Shown one piece after another: positions 33,781 through 42,883 of a stretch of DNA of 64,000 nt (its first letter is position 1; each line of letters opens with the position of its first letter). The notes below the pieces were generated by a model. The model had not been told where the DNA came from. It worked only from the letters and a program-made list of their open reading frames with translations, and ran no database searches. Location of the stretch: the NCBI GenBank assembly GCA_948566455.1, contig CAOYQO010000016.1:13722-77721 (forward strand), written 5' to 3'. A program made the position numbers and the translations under genes. Source of the DNA: an uncultured Phocaeicola sp. GTDB taxonomy: Bacteria; Bacteroidota; Bacteroidia; Bacteroidales; Bacteroidaceae.

Positions 33781-33788
33781 CAAAGATA
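33781..33788 (-). promoter_or_regulatory. -7 element of the RNA helicase gene
   Basis: TATCTTTG on the minus strand, 24 bp before the start codon. It adjoins the terminator of the nqr operon. Confidence 0.5.
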
Positions 33789-33789
33789 A

Positions 33790-33830
33790 CAAAAAAACTC
33801 CTGCATAGCCGTAGCCTTGCAGGAGTTTCT
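33790..33830 (-). terminator. Rho-independent terminator of the nqr operon
   Basis: On the minus strand AAACTCCTGCA pairs with TGCAGGAGTTT and is followed by a T7 run, 37 bp after the nqrF stop. Confidence 0.88.
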
Positions 33831-33866
33831 ACAAATATCGAAGTTTTTTATAAACCTTGCCTAATT

Positions 33867-35141
33867 TTATCCGCCGAAGTTATCGAACATCAAGTTCTGA
33901 GCCGGAACACCAAGATCGTCGAGCATCTTCTCAACAGCCTTCGACATCGGGCCAGGACCACACATGTAATATTCAATATCTTCAGGAGCTTCATGGTCTT
34001 TCAGGTATGTATTGTAAATTACCTGATGAACGAATCCCGGAGTATACTTCACGCCTGCTGCATCTGCTGCGGGATCCGGACGGTCCAATGCCAGATGGAA
34101 CGTAAAGTTCGGGAAATCTTTCTCTATTTGCAGGAAGTCTTCCAGATAGAATACTTCGTTCAGGGCACGTGCACCATAGAAGTAAGTCATCTTACGGTCA
34201 GTAGTATGCAATGTCTTCGTTAAGTGCATGATCTGGGCACGCAACGGAGCCATACCGGCACCACCACCAATCCACATCATTTCCTTCTTAGAGTCGAATA
34301 TCGGATGGAAGTCTCCGTAAGGACCACTCATGATAACCTTGTCACCTGGTTTCAGCGTAAAGATATAAGAAGAAGCGATACCCGGCATCACATCCATAAA
34401 GCCCGGACCTTGTTCTTTGGGCTTAAACGGCGGAGTTGCGATACGTACCGTCAACATGATACGGTCGCCCTCTGCCGGATAGTTAGCCATAGAGTATGCA
34501 CGAATGGTTTCTTCGTCATTTCGACACTTCAGTGTAAACAGACCGAATTTTTCCCATGCCGGCAAATACTCATCACCAATCAGGCTCTTATCAATGTCTT
34601 TGTTATAGTCCATATCGAACTTAGGTATCTTGATCTGCGCATAAGACCCCGGAATAAAGTCCATGTGTTCACCCTTAGGCAACGCAACGATGAACTCTTT
34701 GATGAACGTAGCCACATTCTTGTTGGAGATAACTTCGCATTCCCACTCTTTTACACCAAGCACAGACTCATCAATCTTGATAGCCATATCGCTCTTTACC
34801 TTCACCTGGCAACCCAGACGCCAGTGATCCTGTACTTGTTTACGGCTAAAATGAGGAACCTCAGACGGCAGAATCTCGCCGCCACCATCCAGTACCTGGC
34901 ATTTACACTGTCCGCAAGAACCCTTACCACCACAAGCGGAAGAAAGGAATACTCCATTCACAGACAATGTATTCAGCAACGTAGCACCAGACTCCACATC
35001 CAGTACCTTGTCACCGTTTATAGTCAGTTTTACATTACCTGAAGGCACCAAGAAATTCTTGGCAACCAGCAGGATAACGACAAGCAGCAGAATAACCACC
35101 AGGAATACTCCAATGCTCGCTAATATTAAATTCATATCCAT
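33867..35141 (-). CDS. nqrF: Na+-translocating NADH:quinone reductase subunit F
   Basis: A 424-residue electron-input subunit. An N-terminal membrane helix (about residues 5-28) is followed by a plant-type 2Fe-2S domain with the cluster cysteines in SACGGKGSCGQCKC and a later Cys near residue 112. Next are FAD binding (RAYSMANYP) and NADH binding (MMWIGGGAGMAPLRAQ; YMCGPGPM near the end). It oxidises NADH and passes electrons to NqrC/B. Last gene of nqrABCDEF; 20 bp after nqrE. Confidence 0.97.
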   Translation of the reverse strand: MDMNLILASIGVFLVVILLLVVILLVAKNFLVPSGNVKLTINGDKVLDVESGATLLNTLSVNGVFLSSACGGKGSCGQCKCQVLDGGGEILPSEVPHFSRKQVQDHWRLGCQVKVKSDMAIKIDESVLGVKEWECEVISNKNVATFIKEFIVALPKGEHMDFIPGSYAQIKIPKFDMDYNKDIDKSLIGDEYLPAWEKFGLFTLKCRNDEETIRAYSMANYPAEGDRIMLTVRIATPPFKPKEQGPGFMDVMPGIASSYIFTLKPGDKVIMSGPYGDFHPIFDSKKEMMWIGGGAGMAPLRAQIMHLTKTLHTTDRKMTYFYGARALNEVFYLEDFLQIEKDFPNFTFHLALDRPDPAADAAGVKYTPGFVHQVIYNTYLKDHEAPEDIEYYMCGPGPMSKAVEKMLDDLGVPAQNLMFDNFGG

Positions 35142-35160
35142 TGTTCTATTCCTTTCTTTA

Positions 35161-35787
35161 TTAGATGTTCAAACCAGAGAAACACATGAATGCCATTGCC
35201 ATCAAGCCTACTGTAATGAACGTGATACCCAAGCCTTTCAGCGCATCAGGCACGTCAGAGTAAGCCATTTTTTCACGGATAGCTGCCAGACCGACAATAG
35301 CCAGTAACCAACCAATACCGGAACCCAGTGCGTAAGAGATGGCATCCCATATATCACCGATGTACTTCGGGTCACTCTCACCTACATTGATGCGCTGCTG
35401 CATGAACAGAGAAGCACCCATGATAGCACAGTTTACAGCAATCAACGGCAAGAAGATACCCAGTGAAGCGTAGAGAGAAGGACTAAAACGTTCCACAACC
35501 ATCTCTACCAACTGTACGATACCGGCAATTACAGCAATAAAAAGGATAAAACTGAGGAAGCTGAGGTCAACGCCATCAATAATAGCATTGGCAGCCAGCA
35601 CCTTGGTCTGCAATAAATAGTTGACTGGAAGCGTAACCACCAATACGAAAGTTACAGCGATACCCAGTCCTACAGCAGTCTTTACATTCTTAGATACAGC
35701 TAAGTAAGAGCACATACCCAGGAAGAATGCAAATATCATGTTGTCCACAAATATGGAGCGGACAAATAAACTTATTAAATGTTCCAT
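35161..35787 (-). CDS. nqrE: Na+-translocating NADH:quinone reductase subunit E
   Basis: A 208-residue membrane subunit with six predicted helices. With NqrD it makes the membrane pair that, in Vibrio, holds an iron centre; the cysteine in FFLGMCSYLAVSK and the one in AVNCAIMGASLFMQQR are at the positions expected for that Fe site. The N-terminal sequence EHLISLFVRSIFVDN is typical. It follows nqrD by 22 bp. Length is standard. Confidence 0.97.
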   Translation of the reverse strand: MEHLISLFVRSIFVDNMIFAFFLGMCSYLAVSKNVKTAVGLGIAVTFVLVVTLPVNYLLQTKVLAANAIIDGVDLSFLSFILFIAVIAGIVQLVEMVVERFSPSLYASLGIFLPLIAVNCAIMGASLFMQQRINVGESDPKYIGDIWDAISYALGSGIGWLLAIVGLAAIREKMAYSDVPDALKGLGITFITVGLMAMAFMCFSGLNI

Positions 35788-35809
35788 AATTCTTTCTGTT
35801 TACTAGTGA

Positions 35810-36445
35810 TTACTTTTCTTGCAATTCTTTGTGACGAGCACGTTGATACCAGATGATGCAAGCGCAGATGATCAAAGCCATCGGCGGCATCAGCATCAAA
35901 CCGTTGTTCACATAACCCAGATTTGTCAGCCATTCATGGTTCAGGATATTGAAACCAAGCAATGTACCCGAGCCTAACAGTTCGCGGAAGAAAGCTACGA
36001 TAATCAAAATCTTAGCATATCCCAAACCGTTACCTATACCATCCAAGCAAGATTCCCACGGACCGTTCTGCATGGCAAATGCTTCCAGACGTCCCATCAG
36101 GATACAGTTTGTAATAATCAAACCTACATACACAGAAAGCTGTACACTTACATCATAAGCAAAAGCTTTCAATATTTCACTCACAATGGTTACCAAAGCT
36201 GCTACCACAACCAACTGAACGATAATACGGATACGGTTGGGAATTGTCTTACGCAACAATGAAATAACCACATTGGCAAAAGCCGTAATCACTGTTACCG
36301 AAAGACCCATTACGATGGCGGGTTCCAGTTTGGCAGTTACAGCCAGTGCAGAACAGATACCCAGCACCTGTACGGTAACAGGATTGTTCATGCCCAGCGG
36401 AGCTGAGAATACTTCTCTATTTTTCTTTGAAAACAACTGTCCCAT
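35810..36445 (-). CDS. nqrD: Na+-translocating NADH:quinone reductase subunit D
   Basis: A 211-residue membrane subunit with six predicted helices, homologous to NqrE and to RnfA/E. The start at 36445 (MGQLFSKKNREVF) lies 4 bp beyond the nqrC stop and is preferred to the ATGs at 36463 and 36460, which would overlap nqrC. Conserved pieces: NPVTVQVLGICSALAVTAKL (about 18-37) and ITNCILMGRLEAFAMQNGPW, whose cysteines match the Fe-site cysteines of NqrE. Fourth gene of the operon. Confidence 0.96.
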   Translation of the reverse strand: MGQLFSKKNREVFSAPLGMNNPVTVQVLGICSALAVTAKLEPAIVMGLSVTVITAFANVVISLLRKTIPNRIRIIVQLVVVAALVTIVSEILKAFAYDVSVQLSVYVGLIITNCILMGRLEAFAMQNGPWESCLDGIGNGLGYAKILIIVAFFRELLGSGTLLGFNILNHEWLTNLGYVNNGLMLMPPMALIICACIIWYQRARHKELQEK

Positions 36446-36449
36446 ATCC

Positions 36450-37136
36450 TTATTCCTCATCATTATTGGTTAAAAAACTCTTGTAACTATTCAGACAAGC
36501 TTTCAGCATGGCATCTACACCTACAGAAGTAATCGTACCACCAGAGATACCGTCCACTTGATAATCAGGTTTCTCAACCTTGCCGTTCTTCACAACACCC
36601 AAGGCAATTTCACCGTTTTCCAGTGTCTTCTTACCCAAGAATTCATCTTGAAAGTGTTGTCCGGCAATTTCAGCACCCAGACCCGGAGTTTCACTGGCAT
36701 GAGAGAAATAGACACCATAAACAGTATCTTTATCGCTATTCAGTGCAACATATCCCCAGATAGCACCCCAAAGACCGGCACCGTAAACAGGGAACACATA
36801 TTTCTTTTCTCCATTCACTTCTGCTACGAATACGTGCAGACGTTGATGTTCTTTAGCTTCTTTTTCGTAGCCAGTAGCAAATGCTCCGGTATTCTCGGTC
36901 AAAGTACCGTCTACGTTCATCAGCATATCTCCTTTTACATATTTATTATATTCAGCCTCGGCATCTTTCACGTTCTTGATGTTCAATGCAGCGAGTATTT
37001 GCTTCTTCGTATCCAGTTCCACGTTTTTGTTCTGAATGGTTCTCAATGAGGAACTAACGAATGCCAGCAAGAATGCAACGATAACAACCATTACCGAAGC
37101 ATAAATGATAGTATAACTATTACTATTGGTATTCAT
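36450..37136 (-). CDS. nqrC: Na+-translocating NADH:quinone reductase subunit C
   Basis: A 228-residue subunit with one N-terminal membrane helix (about residues 8-28) and a periplasmic FMN domain. The covalent FMN attachment motif SGGTITSVGV (near residues 198-207) fits S(T)GAT: here the acceptor threonine is in GGTITS. ETPGLGAEI and YGAGLWGAIWGYVALN are typical. It carries electrons from NqrF to NqrB. 14 bp after nqrB. Confidence 0.96.
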   Translation of the reverse strand: MNTNSNSYTIIYASVMVVIVAFLLAFVSSSLRTIQNKNVELDTKKQILAALNIKNVKDAEAEYNKYVKGDMLMNVDGTLTENTGAFATGYEKEAKEHQRLHVFVAEVNGEKKYVFPVYGAGLWGAIWGYVALNSDKDTVYGVYFSHASETPGLGAEIAGQHFQDEFLGKKTLENGEIALGVVKNGKVEKPDYQVDGISGGTITSVGVDAMLKACLNSYKSFLTNNDEE

Positions 37137-37150
37137 TTTCTTACGGTATT

Positions 37151-38320
37151 TTAATTGTTAGACTTAATTGCACGTTTCTCGCGACGGCTGATATTACCTT
37201 GTACTACACAGTAGTCAATCAACGGAGCGAAGATGTTCATCAGCAGGATGGCAAGCATCATACCTTCGGGATAACCGGGGTTCAGTACTCGGATTACGAT
37301 TGCCATGACACCAATCAGGAAACCGAAGATATACTTACCCGTCTCGGTACGAGCCGAAGTTACAGGATCGGTAGCCATGAACACAGCACCGAAACAGAAA
37401 CCACCCAGCACGAGATGTTCGTACCAAGGCATCTGAGCCATCGGAGTGTCGGGACCGACTGTATTGAACACCCAAGCCATGAATGCACCACCCACGAATA
37501 CGGAGAACATCGTCTTCCAGCTTGCGATACCCGTTGCCAACAGCAAGATAGCACCAAGAGCAATGGCAATTACACTGGTCTCACCAATAGAACCCGGTAT
37601 CACCCCCGTTACCATATCCCAAGAGAAAGGCGGAATGGCACCTGTAGTAGCAGCTTCACCCAGCGGAGTAGCTACGGTCAATCCGTCAACAGCCTGCCCC
37701 ATACCGAAGATAGTATCTCCTGATACCCAAACAGCATCACCGGACATCTTCGTAGGATATGCGAAGAAAAGGAATGCACGAGTAATCAGGGCAACGTTGA
37801 ATACGTTCATACCTGTACCACCGAATACTTCCTTTGCAAAAATTACGGAGAATGCAGTAGCCACTGCCAGAATCCACAGCGGGCAGTCTACCGGAACAAT
37901 CATAGGGATAAGAATACCGGAAACAAGGAAACCTTCCTGGATTTCTTCTTTCTTCCATTGAGCCACAACGAACTCAATACCCAAACCTACTACATAAGAA
38001 ACAATGATTTTAGGCAATACAGCCAGAAAACCGTAGGCAAACATTTCAATAAAACTACCCGTAGCACCGGTAGCATGGAAGTGCTGGTAACCTACGTTAT
38101 ACATACCGAACAGCAACGCCGGTACCAACGCAATGACCACCATCGACATAATGCGCTTGCTGTCGATAGCGTCGTGAATATGCGTTCCCGATTTCGAAGT
38201 CGTGCTGGGGACGAACAGGAATGTTTCGAATCCGTCGAACACAGACTGGAATGCGTGGAATTTGCCGCCCTCTTCAAAGTTCGGCTTTATCTTGTCGAGA
38301 TAATTTCTTAACGCTTTCAT
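37151..38320 (-). CDS. nqrB: Na+-translocating NADH:quinone reductase subunit B
   Basis: A 389-residue polytopic membrane subunit with about ten helices. It carries covalent FMN, attached at a threonine in the motif near VDGLTVATPLGEA (about residue 220), and riboflavin, and forms the Na+ route. Also visible are HDAIDSKRIMSMV (about 46-58) and GFCFGAVFMATDPVTSARTE, a family signature. Cytoplasmic N-terminus DKIKPNFEEGGKF is standard. It follows nqrA by 33 bp. Confidence 0.97.
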   Translation of the reverse strand: MKALRNYLDKIKPNFEEGGKFHAFQSVFDGFETFLFVPSTTSKSGTHIHDAIDSKRIMSMVVIALVPALLFGMYNVGYQHFHATGATGSFIEMFAYGFLAVLPKIIVSYVVGLGIEFVVAQWKKEEIQEGFLVSGILIPMIVPVDCPLWILAVATAFSVIFAKEVFGGTGMNVFNVALITRAFLFFAYPTKMSGDAVWVSGDTIFGMGQAVDGLTVATPLGEAATTGAIPPFSWDMVTGVIPGSIGETSVIAIALGAILLLATGIASWKTMFSVFVGGAFMAWVFNTVGPDTPMAQMPWYEHLVLGGFCFGAVFMATDPVTSARTETGKYIFGFLIGVMAIVIRVLNPGYPEGMMLAILLMNIFAPLIDYCVVQGNISRREKRAIKSNN

Positions 38321-38353
38321 CTTTAATTTTTAATTCTTGATTTTTAAATTGAA

Positions 38354-39706
38354 TTAGGCCATTTCAGCACGGAGCATGTCAAGTCCTGCACGAACAATGC
38401 GTTGAACTTCTACTTTCGAAGAACATACGAATTCGCAAAGGGCAAAATCCTCAGGAGCTACCTCATAAATACCCAAAGCCTCCATACGGTCAATATCACC
38501 TGCTATGATAGCTTTTACCAGATATTCAGGGAAGATGTCCATCGGGAATACTTTATCATACTCATTAGACATGATCATGTGACGTTCACCACCCTTGATA
38601 CGGGCATCAAGCACATATTCCTTATTATTACCCAGCAACCAGCTGAAATAAGAATGGTTCACACTGAACTGATTGAAACGCGGCATAATCCAACCCAGCA
38701 TTTCGTGAATATCGTCACCTTCGGGAATCACTGTCAACTGGCTGTCAAAAGCGCCAAGAAAACCGTTCGGATTCACTTTTTTACCTGTAAGTACATTACC
38801 ACTGATGTAGCGTAAATCTCTACCGGTAGTCACGTTTCCACTGAATACGTTTGTCAGCAGAGCACCGACTTTCAGTTTACAGTAAGCAGGTTTCAACACT
38901 TCGGAACCTGTTACGGCAACTTTGCGTGTCATGTCCACACGACCTGTATTGAACAGACGTCCGATGAATATAACAGCTTCCGCACCGATTGTCCATGCAG
39001 TTTCACCCTTCACAACAGGTGAAATATGGTTAATCTGTACGCCTACATTGCCGGCCGGATTCGGTCCGTCAAATGCGGTAATCGTTACATTCTTGGCTTG
39101 CGTCAACGCTGCTGCCTTTTGTTTTACACTAATACTTAAATACGTCTTTGCCATTTTGGAAAGAGCGTCCAATCCTGTTTGGAAGTTTGCTTCCTCGCCT
39201 TTCAGGGCGAATTCAAAATCAGGTGCCAGCGGGTTACTGTCGAAGGCCGAAACAAAGATAGCTTTCGGATACATCGTCGGATCAGCAATCACATCATAGG
39301 GACGCTGACGGATGAACGCAAACATACCGGCTTCCAACAATGCAGCTTTCACCGACTCGCCATTCAGGGCATTTACGTCTTTCTTACCGAATTCTTCATA
39401 GTCTTGCTCGGCTGCAGCTTCAACGACAATGTTCAGCACTTTACGGCGTGCGCCGCGCTCCACGCTTGTCACTACGCCGCTAACGGGCGAAACAAATTTC
39501 AATTCAGGATGATTCTTGTCGATAAACAAGGGTCCTCCGGCCATCACATATTCCTGTTCTTTGACTACCACTTTCGGAGTGATACCCGTAAAATCATCGG
39601 GAACCAATGCGTAGAATCCCGGTTCTTTCACAGACATAAACTCCTGAGAAGCTTTACCTTTCAGGTTGATGTCAAGGCCTTTACGTAACTTAATTACATT
39701 TGCCAT
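38354..39706 (-). CDS. nqrA: Na+-translocating NADH:quinone reductase subunit A
   Basis: A 450-residue peripheral subunit with no membrane helix. The start at 39706 yields the family opening MANVIKLRKGLDINLKGKA; a longer frame to 39871 crosses the promoter and is rejected. Motifs include YALVPDDFTGITPK, AGGPLFIDKNHPE, and the quinone-related SDPNP-like FDSNPLAPDFEF. First gene of the operon, with a TACTTTTG element at 39743-39750. The enzyme couples NADH oxidation by quinone to Na+ export, supplying a sodium gradient in Bacteroides. Confidence 0.97.
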   Translation of the reverse strand: MANVIKLRKGLDINLKGKASQEFMSVKEPGFYALVPDDFTGITPKVVVKEQEYVMAGGPLFIDKNHPELKFVSPVSGVVTSVERGARRKVLNIVVEAAAEQDYEEFGKKDVNALNGESVKAALLEAGMFAFIRQRPYDVIADPTMYPKAIFVSAFDSNPLAPDFEFALKGEEANFQTGLDALSKMAKTYLSISVKQKAAALTQAKNVTITAFDGPNPAGNVGVQINHISPVVKGETAWTIGAEAVIFIGRLFNTGRVDMTRKVAVTGSEVLKPAYCKLKVGALLTNVFSGNVTTGRDLRYISGNVLTGKKVNPNGFLGAFDSQLTVIPEGDDIHEMLGWIMPRFNQFSVNHSYFSWLLGNNKEYVLDARIKGGERHMIMSNEYDKVFPMDIFPEYLVKAIIAGDIDRMEALGIYEVAPEDFALCEFVCSSKVEVQRIVRAGLDMLRAEMA

Positions 39707-39742
39707 GCGTTTATATAAAATAATGGTTTCATTAATTTGCCG

Positions 39743-39750
39743 CAAAAGTA
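39743..39750 (-). promoter_or_regulatory. -7 element of the nqr operon
   Basis: TACTTTTG on the minus strand, 36 bp before the nqrA start. A TTTG lies upstream at 24 bp spacing, somewhat longer than usual. Confidence 0.5.
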
Positions 39751-39774
39751 GCAAAAAAGAACGTGAATAAAGAG

Positions 39775-39816
39775 CAAAAACAAAAGGAATTACGGATAAA
39801 TTTCCGCAATTCCTTT
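39775..39816 (-). terminator. Terminator of the C1 peptidase gene
   Basis: AAAGGAATT..CGGA (39783-39796) pairs with TCCG.AATTCCTTT (39803-39816). On the minus strand a TTTTGTTTTT run follows. Confidence 0.8.
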
Positions 39817-39854
39817 CGTTAACGAGCACGATGACGACAAGATGAGTTATCGTG

Positions 39855-41255
39855 TTAATTTTCTTCCGCAAACATAGGATCCCAAGCGGGTAGACGAATA
39901 GGCTTCTGTTTGAACAGATCCATTACCTTAGCAGGCACATACTTAGTTTCCAAAACCAGACGGAACATATATTCATCGAACCATTCATCCGTCATGATCA
40001 AATGCCCCTGATAACCGCTTGCAGGTCCCCAACTATTTTCCACCATCCACTTCACAGGCTTTCCGTCCTTATTCAAATCTACTGCCATAAGCGTCATGGC
40101 ATGAGAAGAACCGCTGGAAAAAGTCTGGATACGTTGTTTCTTATCCATATTGAAAGTAGTGCCCATAAGCGATTCGTAATCATAGTTCTTCACATCGAGC
40201 AAACCACGTTCGGAATTCAGGAACTTACCCACATCACAAGAGAAATACATCATGGTACTGTCTTTCAAAGAAGCAATAGCCATTTCTTTGATATCTTCTA
40301 CAGGCAGGTTTACATAGGTCCAGTTTTTGCCATCGTAGCGGTGGCGGTCATAGTCTATCTCATAGCATTTGTAGTATTCACGGGAAGGGTCGTTCATTAC
40401 CATCACATAATTGCCCAGCAGATTCTCATCACCATATTTCTTCAGGAAAGACATCGGAGTGTGATGTTCGGTCTCCGCAGGATTACCCTTGGCATCCTTA
40501 CGTACATAATCGAACTCTGTAGGTGGAACACCCAAATTCAGTACCAACATACGATATATAGTACCGAGCATTGTTGTTTTCTCTTTTTCCAATGCCGCCG
40601 GTTTTGCCCCTTTAGAAGCAAGGTCGCGCAATTGCAGGCCGTATTCTTTCAATTTCAAAGAAACCAGATTTGCCATACGCGAAGTATTATCACTGCTATT
40701 GGTTTCCGGCATAGCTTCCTTAGGTACCAGACCGTATTTGCTGACAATATCAGCAACCCCCGTAAATGTTCCTCCATCACTCAAAGGATGTTGAAAAAGC
40801 CATTCCACTGTTTTGTCGCTCATAGGCTTTTCACGGGTGTCGATAATACCCTGCAGGAAAAGATTGGCTTTCTCCAGTTGATCCCAGAAGAAAGGGTAAA
40901 TCTCCGAAAATTCAAAAGATTGAAAATCATATTTGGCAATAGTCTTGGCACGCATCACGTTCAGTCCGGTGAAGAGCCAGCAACGTCCGGACGACTTCTG
41001 ATCTGTAATTCCTTTAGAGTTTACCTTCACAGAAAAATGAGTATCCATTCCTGTCAGATTCTCCTGATTCAGTGCAAGTTTACGAATGTCATTGTTTCCG
41101 ATGGCATTACGAAGAGCCTTATCGGCAGTGGTGCCTTGATAGCCCTGTTTAATCTGGTTCAGCATCGTTTCGCTGATTCCCCCTTTTCCGTCTTGTGCCT
41201 GCATGGAAAATAAAGCGGCACTGAAAACAAAAACTGATAAAATTCGTTTATTCAT
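39855..41255 (-). CDS. C1 family peptidase (aminopeptidase C / bleomycin hydrolase-like)
   Basis: A 466-residue cysteine peptidase. The start at 41255 gives a clear signal peptide (MNKRILSVFVFSAALFSMQA), so it is exported, unlike the cytoplasmic PepC. The catalytic Gln-Cys region is DQKSSGRCWLFTGLNVMRA (about residues 83-101), the histidine is in SGSSHAMTLMAVD (about 396) and the asparagine is in WMVENSWGP (about 418). The papain-like C1B domain covers almost the whole chain. It degrades peptides from the N-terminus; the natural substrates are unknown. The upstream gap of 335 bp has a dispersed repeat. Confidence 0.92.
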   Translation of the reverse strand: MNKRILSVFVFSAALFSMQAQDGKGGISETMLNQIKQGYQGTTADKALRNAIGNNDIRKLALNQENLTGMDTHFSVKVNSKGITDQKSSGRCWLFTGLNVMRAKTIAKYDFQSFEFSEIYPFFWDQLEKANLFLQGIIDTREKPMSDKTVEWLFQHPLSDGGTFTGVADIVSKYGLVPKEAMPETNSSDNTSRMANLVSLKLKEYGLQLRDLASKGAKPAALEKEKTTMLGTIYRMLVLNLGVPPTEFDYVRKDAKGNPAETEHHTPMSFLKKYGDENLLGNYVMVMNDPSREYYKCYEIDYDRHRYDGKNWTYVNLPVEDIKEMAIASLKDSTMMYFSCDVGKFLNSERGLLDVKNYDYESLMGTTFNMDKKQRIQTFSSGSSHAMTLMAVDLNKDGKPVKWMVENSWGPASGYQGHLIMTDEWFDEYMFRLVLETKYVPAKVMDLFKQKPIRLPAWDPMFAEEN

Positions 41256-41590
41256 AAAATATATGGTTTGTATAGTAATTGGTCTATTTTTCCTGTCTTC
41301 TACAGGTCTGCCCCCCATCAAGTCCGTACTTGCTCCGTGTCTAAGAGCTTGGACTTGGTACGGCTTTGGTATGGACCAGACACGGACCGGGTACGGGGAT
41401 GGTCTTATATTAGTCTAAATGTCCGATACTTCGAAAAAAGACCATTGACAATTCCCACTGTCAGTTCTTTGATTAGATGCAAAATTAATGGCTTTTTTGA
41501 AACTTTTAGTAAAATCTTTAGATTTATTGTCTTTTGAATTGAAAACTAATTCAAATTTATTAGTTTTCTTTGCACCCTCATTCGTATGAT
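41256..41590. other. Divergent intergenic region with dispersed repeat
   Basis: Between divergent peptidase and BamA-like genes. It contains the 52-bp repeat at 41323-41374, followed by a partial inverted word (CCGTGTCT/AGACACGG) to about 41388. I see no gene, and only a weak AT-rich promoter region before 41591. Confidence 0.6.
41323..41374. repeat. Dispersed 52-bp intergenic repeat, copy 2
   Basis: Matches 5877-5928 at 46 of 52 positions. Outside the core, CCGTGTCT (within the copy) is answered by AGACACGG shortly downstream and CCGTAC by GTACGG, so the copy can fold on itself. Confidence 0.75.
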
Positions 41591-42799
41591 ATGAAAAGAT
41601 ATATAACAGGTATTATTACATTACTACTTTCAGTAACAGCACTTTCCGCTCAGGAAGGAATGAATTTGATGATTACTGGCAACGATACGACTCCTGCATT
41701 GACTAAGCGTGAATTGCGTAAACAAAAGGTAGCAAAACGAAACTTGCATTATAATATTTTGGGTGGTCCGAGTTATACTCCCGATTTTGGTGCAGTACTT
41801 GGTGGTAGCGCTCTGATGACTTTCCGCATGAATCCCAGTGACACTACACAGTTGCGTTCTGTAGTTCCTGTAGCCATCGCTTTCTTGTTCAATGGTGGCA
41901 TCAACCTCTTTTCCAAGCCTCAACTCTTTTTTAAAGGTGACCGTTTCCGCATCTTCGGAAAATTTGCTTATAAAAACACGGAAGATAATTTCTACGGTCT
42001 GGGCTACAGTACAAACAAGAATTATGTTCGTAGCGACAGTACCAGCCAATACCGCTACAGTGGTATCCAGTTCAATCCCTGGTTCCTTTTCCGCTTAGGC
42101 AACAGCAATATATTTGCCGGACCACAGATAGACATCAACTATGACGATATAACAGAACCCGCCAAACATCTGGTAGACGAACCATCCTACAAGGCAGCCG
42201 GAGGTACAGAGAAAGGTTACAAAAATTTCAATTCCGGACTTGGTTTTCTGCTGACTTATGACAGCCGTGACATTCCCTCCAATGCCTACTCGGGCATGTA
42301 CCTCGATTTCCGTGGAATGATGTATACCAAATTTCTCGGGAGCGATAAAAACTTTTATCGCTTGGAGATAGACTATCGTCAATATAAGACTGTCGGGAAA
42401 CGTAAGGTCATTGCCTGGACAGCACAAACTAAAAACGTGTTTGGAGATGTACCTTTGACACAATACATGCTTACTGGAACTCCTTTTGACCTGCGTGGTT
42501 ATTATATGGGACAATATCGTGACAAATCTTCCCATGTGGTTATGGCGGAGTATCGCCAGATGATAAACACTGATAAGAGTACCTGGCTGAAGCGTATGCT
42601 AAACCATGTAGGTTTCGTAGCTTGGACAGGTTGCGGATTCATGGGGCCCACTCCCGGCAAGATAGAAGGTGTACTTCCCAACTACGGTGTCGGACTACGT
42701 ATTGAAGTACAGCCCCGTATGAATGTCCGTCTTGATTTGGGTAAAAATACAGTCAACAACCAAACACTGTTTTATTTCAATATGACAGAAGCGTTTTGA
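41591..42799 (+). CDS. BamA/TamA-family outer-membrane barrel protein
   Basis: A 402-residue outer-membrane protein. The start at 41591 gives the signal peptide MKRYITGIITLLLSVTALSA. It has no POTRA domain, only the bacterial surface-antigen (PF01103-type) barrel: FRMNPSDTTQLRS, FRIFGKFAYKNTEDNFYGLG, LTYDSRDIPSNAYSGMYLDF (a hallmark of the family, near residue 225) and a final strand QTLFYFNMTEAF ending in Phe. It is a barrel-only relative whose function is unknown; assembly of outer-membrane proteins is not implied. It precedes a glycosyltransferase by 84 bp with its own promoter in between. Confidence 0.85.
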   Translation: MKRYITGIITLLLSVTALSAQEGMNLMITGNDTTPALTKRELRKQKVAKRNLHYNILGGPSYTPDFGAVLGGSALMTFRMNPSDTTQLRSVVPVAIAFLFNGGINLFSKPQLFFKGDRFRIFGKFAYKNTEDNFYGLGYSTNKNYVRSDSTSQYRYSGIQFNPWFLFRLGNSNIFAGPQIDINYDDITEPAKHLVDEPSYKAAGGTEKGYKNFNSGLGFLLTYDSRDIPSNAYSGMYLDFRGMMYTKFLGSDKNFYRLEIDYRQYKTVGKRKVIAWTAQTKNVFGDVPLTQYMLTGTPFDLRGYYMGQYRDKSSHVVMAEYRQMINTDKSTWLKRMLNHVGFVAWTGCGFMGPTPGKIEGVLPNYGVGLRIEVQPRMNVRLDLGKNTVNNQTLFYFNMTEAF

Positions 42800-42816
42800 T
42801 AAATCTTCCCCCTTTT

Positions 42817-42848
42817 CTTGCATCAGTAAAAGATTATCCATACTTTTG
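42817..42848 (+). promoter_or_regulatory. Promoter of the glycosyltransferase gene
   Basis: CTTG (42817-42820), 20 bp, TACTTTTG (42841-42848). Spacing exact, one mismatch in the -33 box. The start codon is at 42884. Confidence 0.6.
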
Positions 42849-42883
42849 AGCATGATTACTTGTTTACCTTAAACAACTTTATA

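Noticed and set aside
38354..39871. Longer nqrA start at 39871
   Set aside because: The extra 55 codons cross the promoter element at 39743-39750 and do not match the family.
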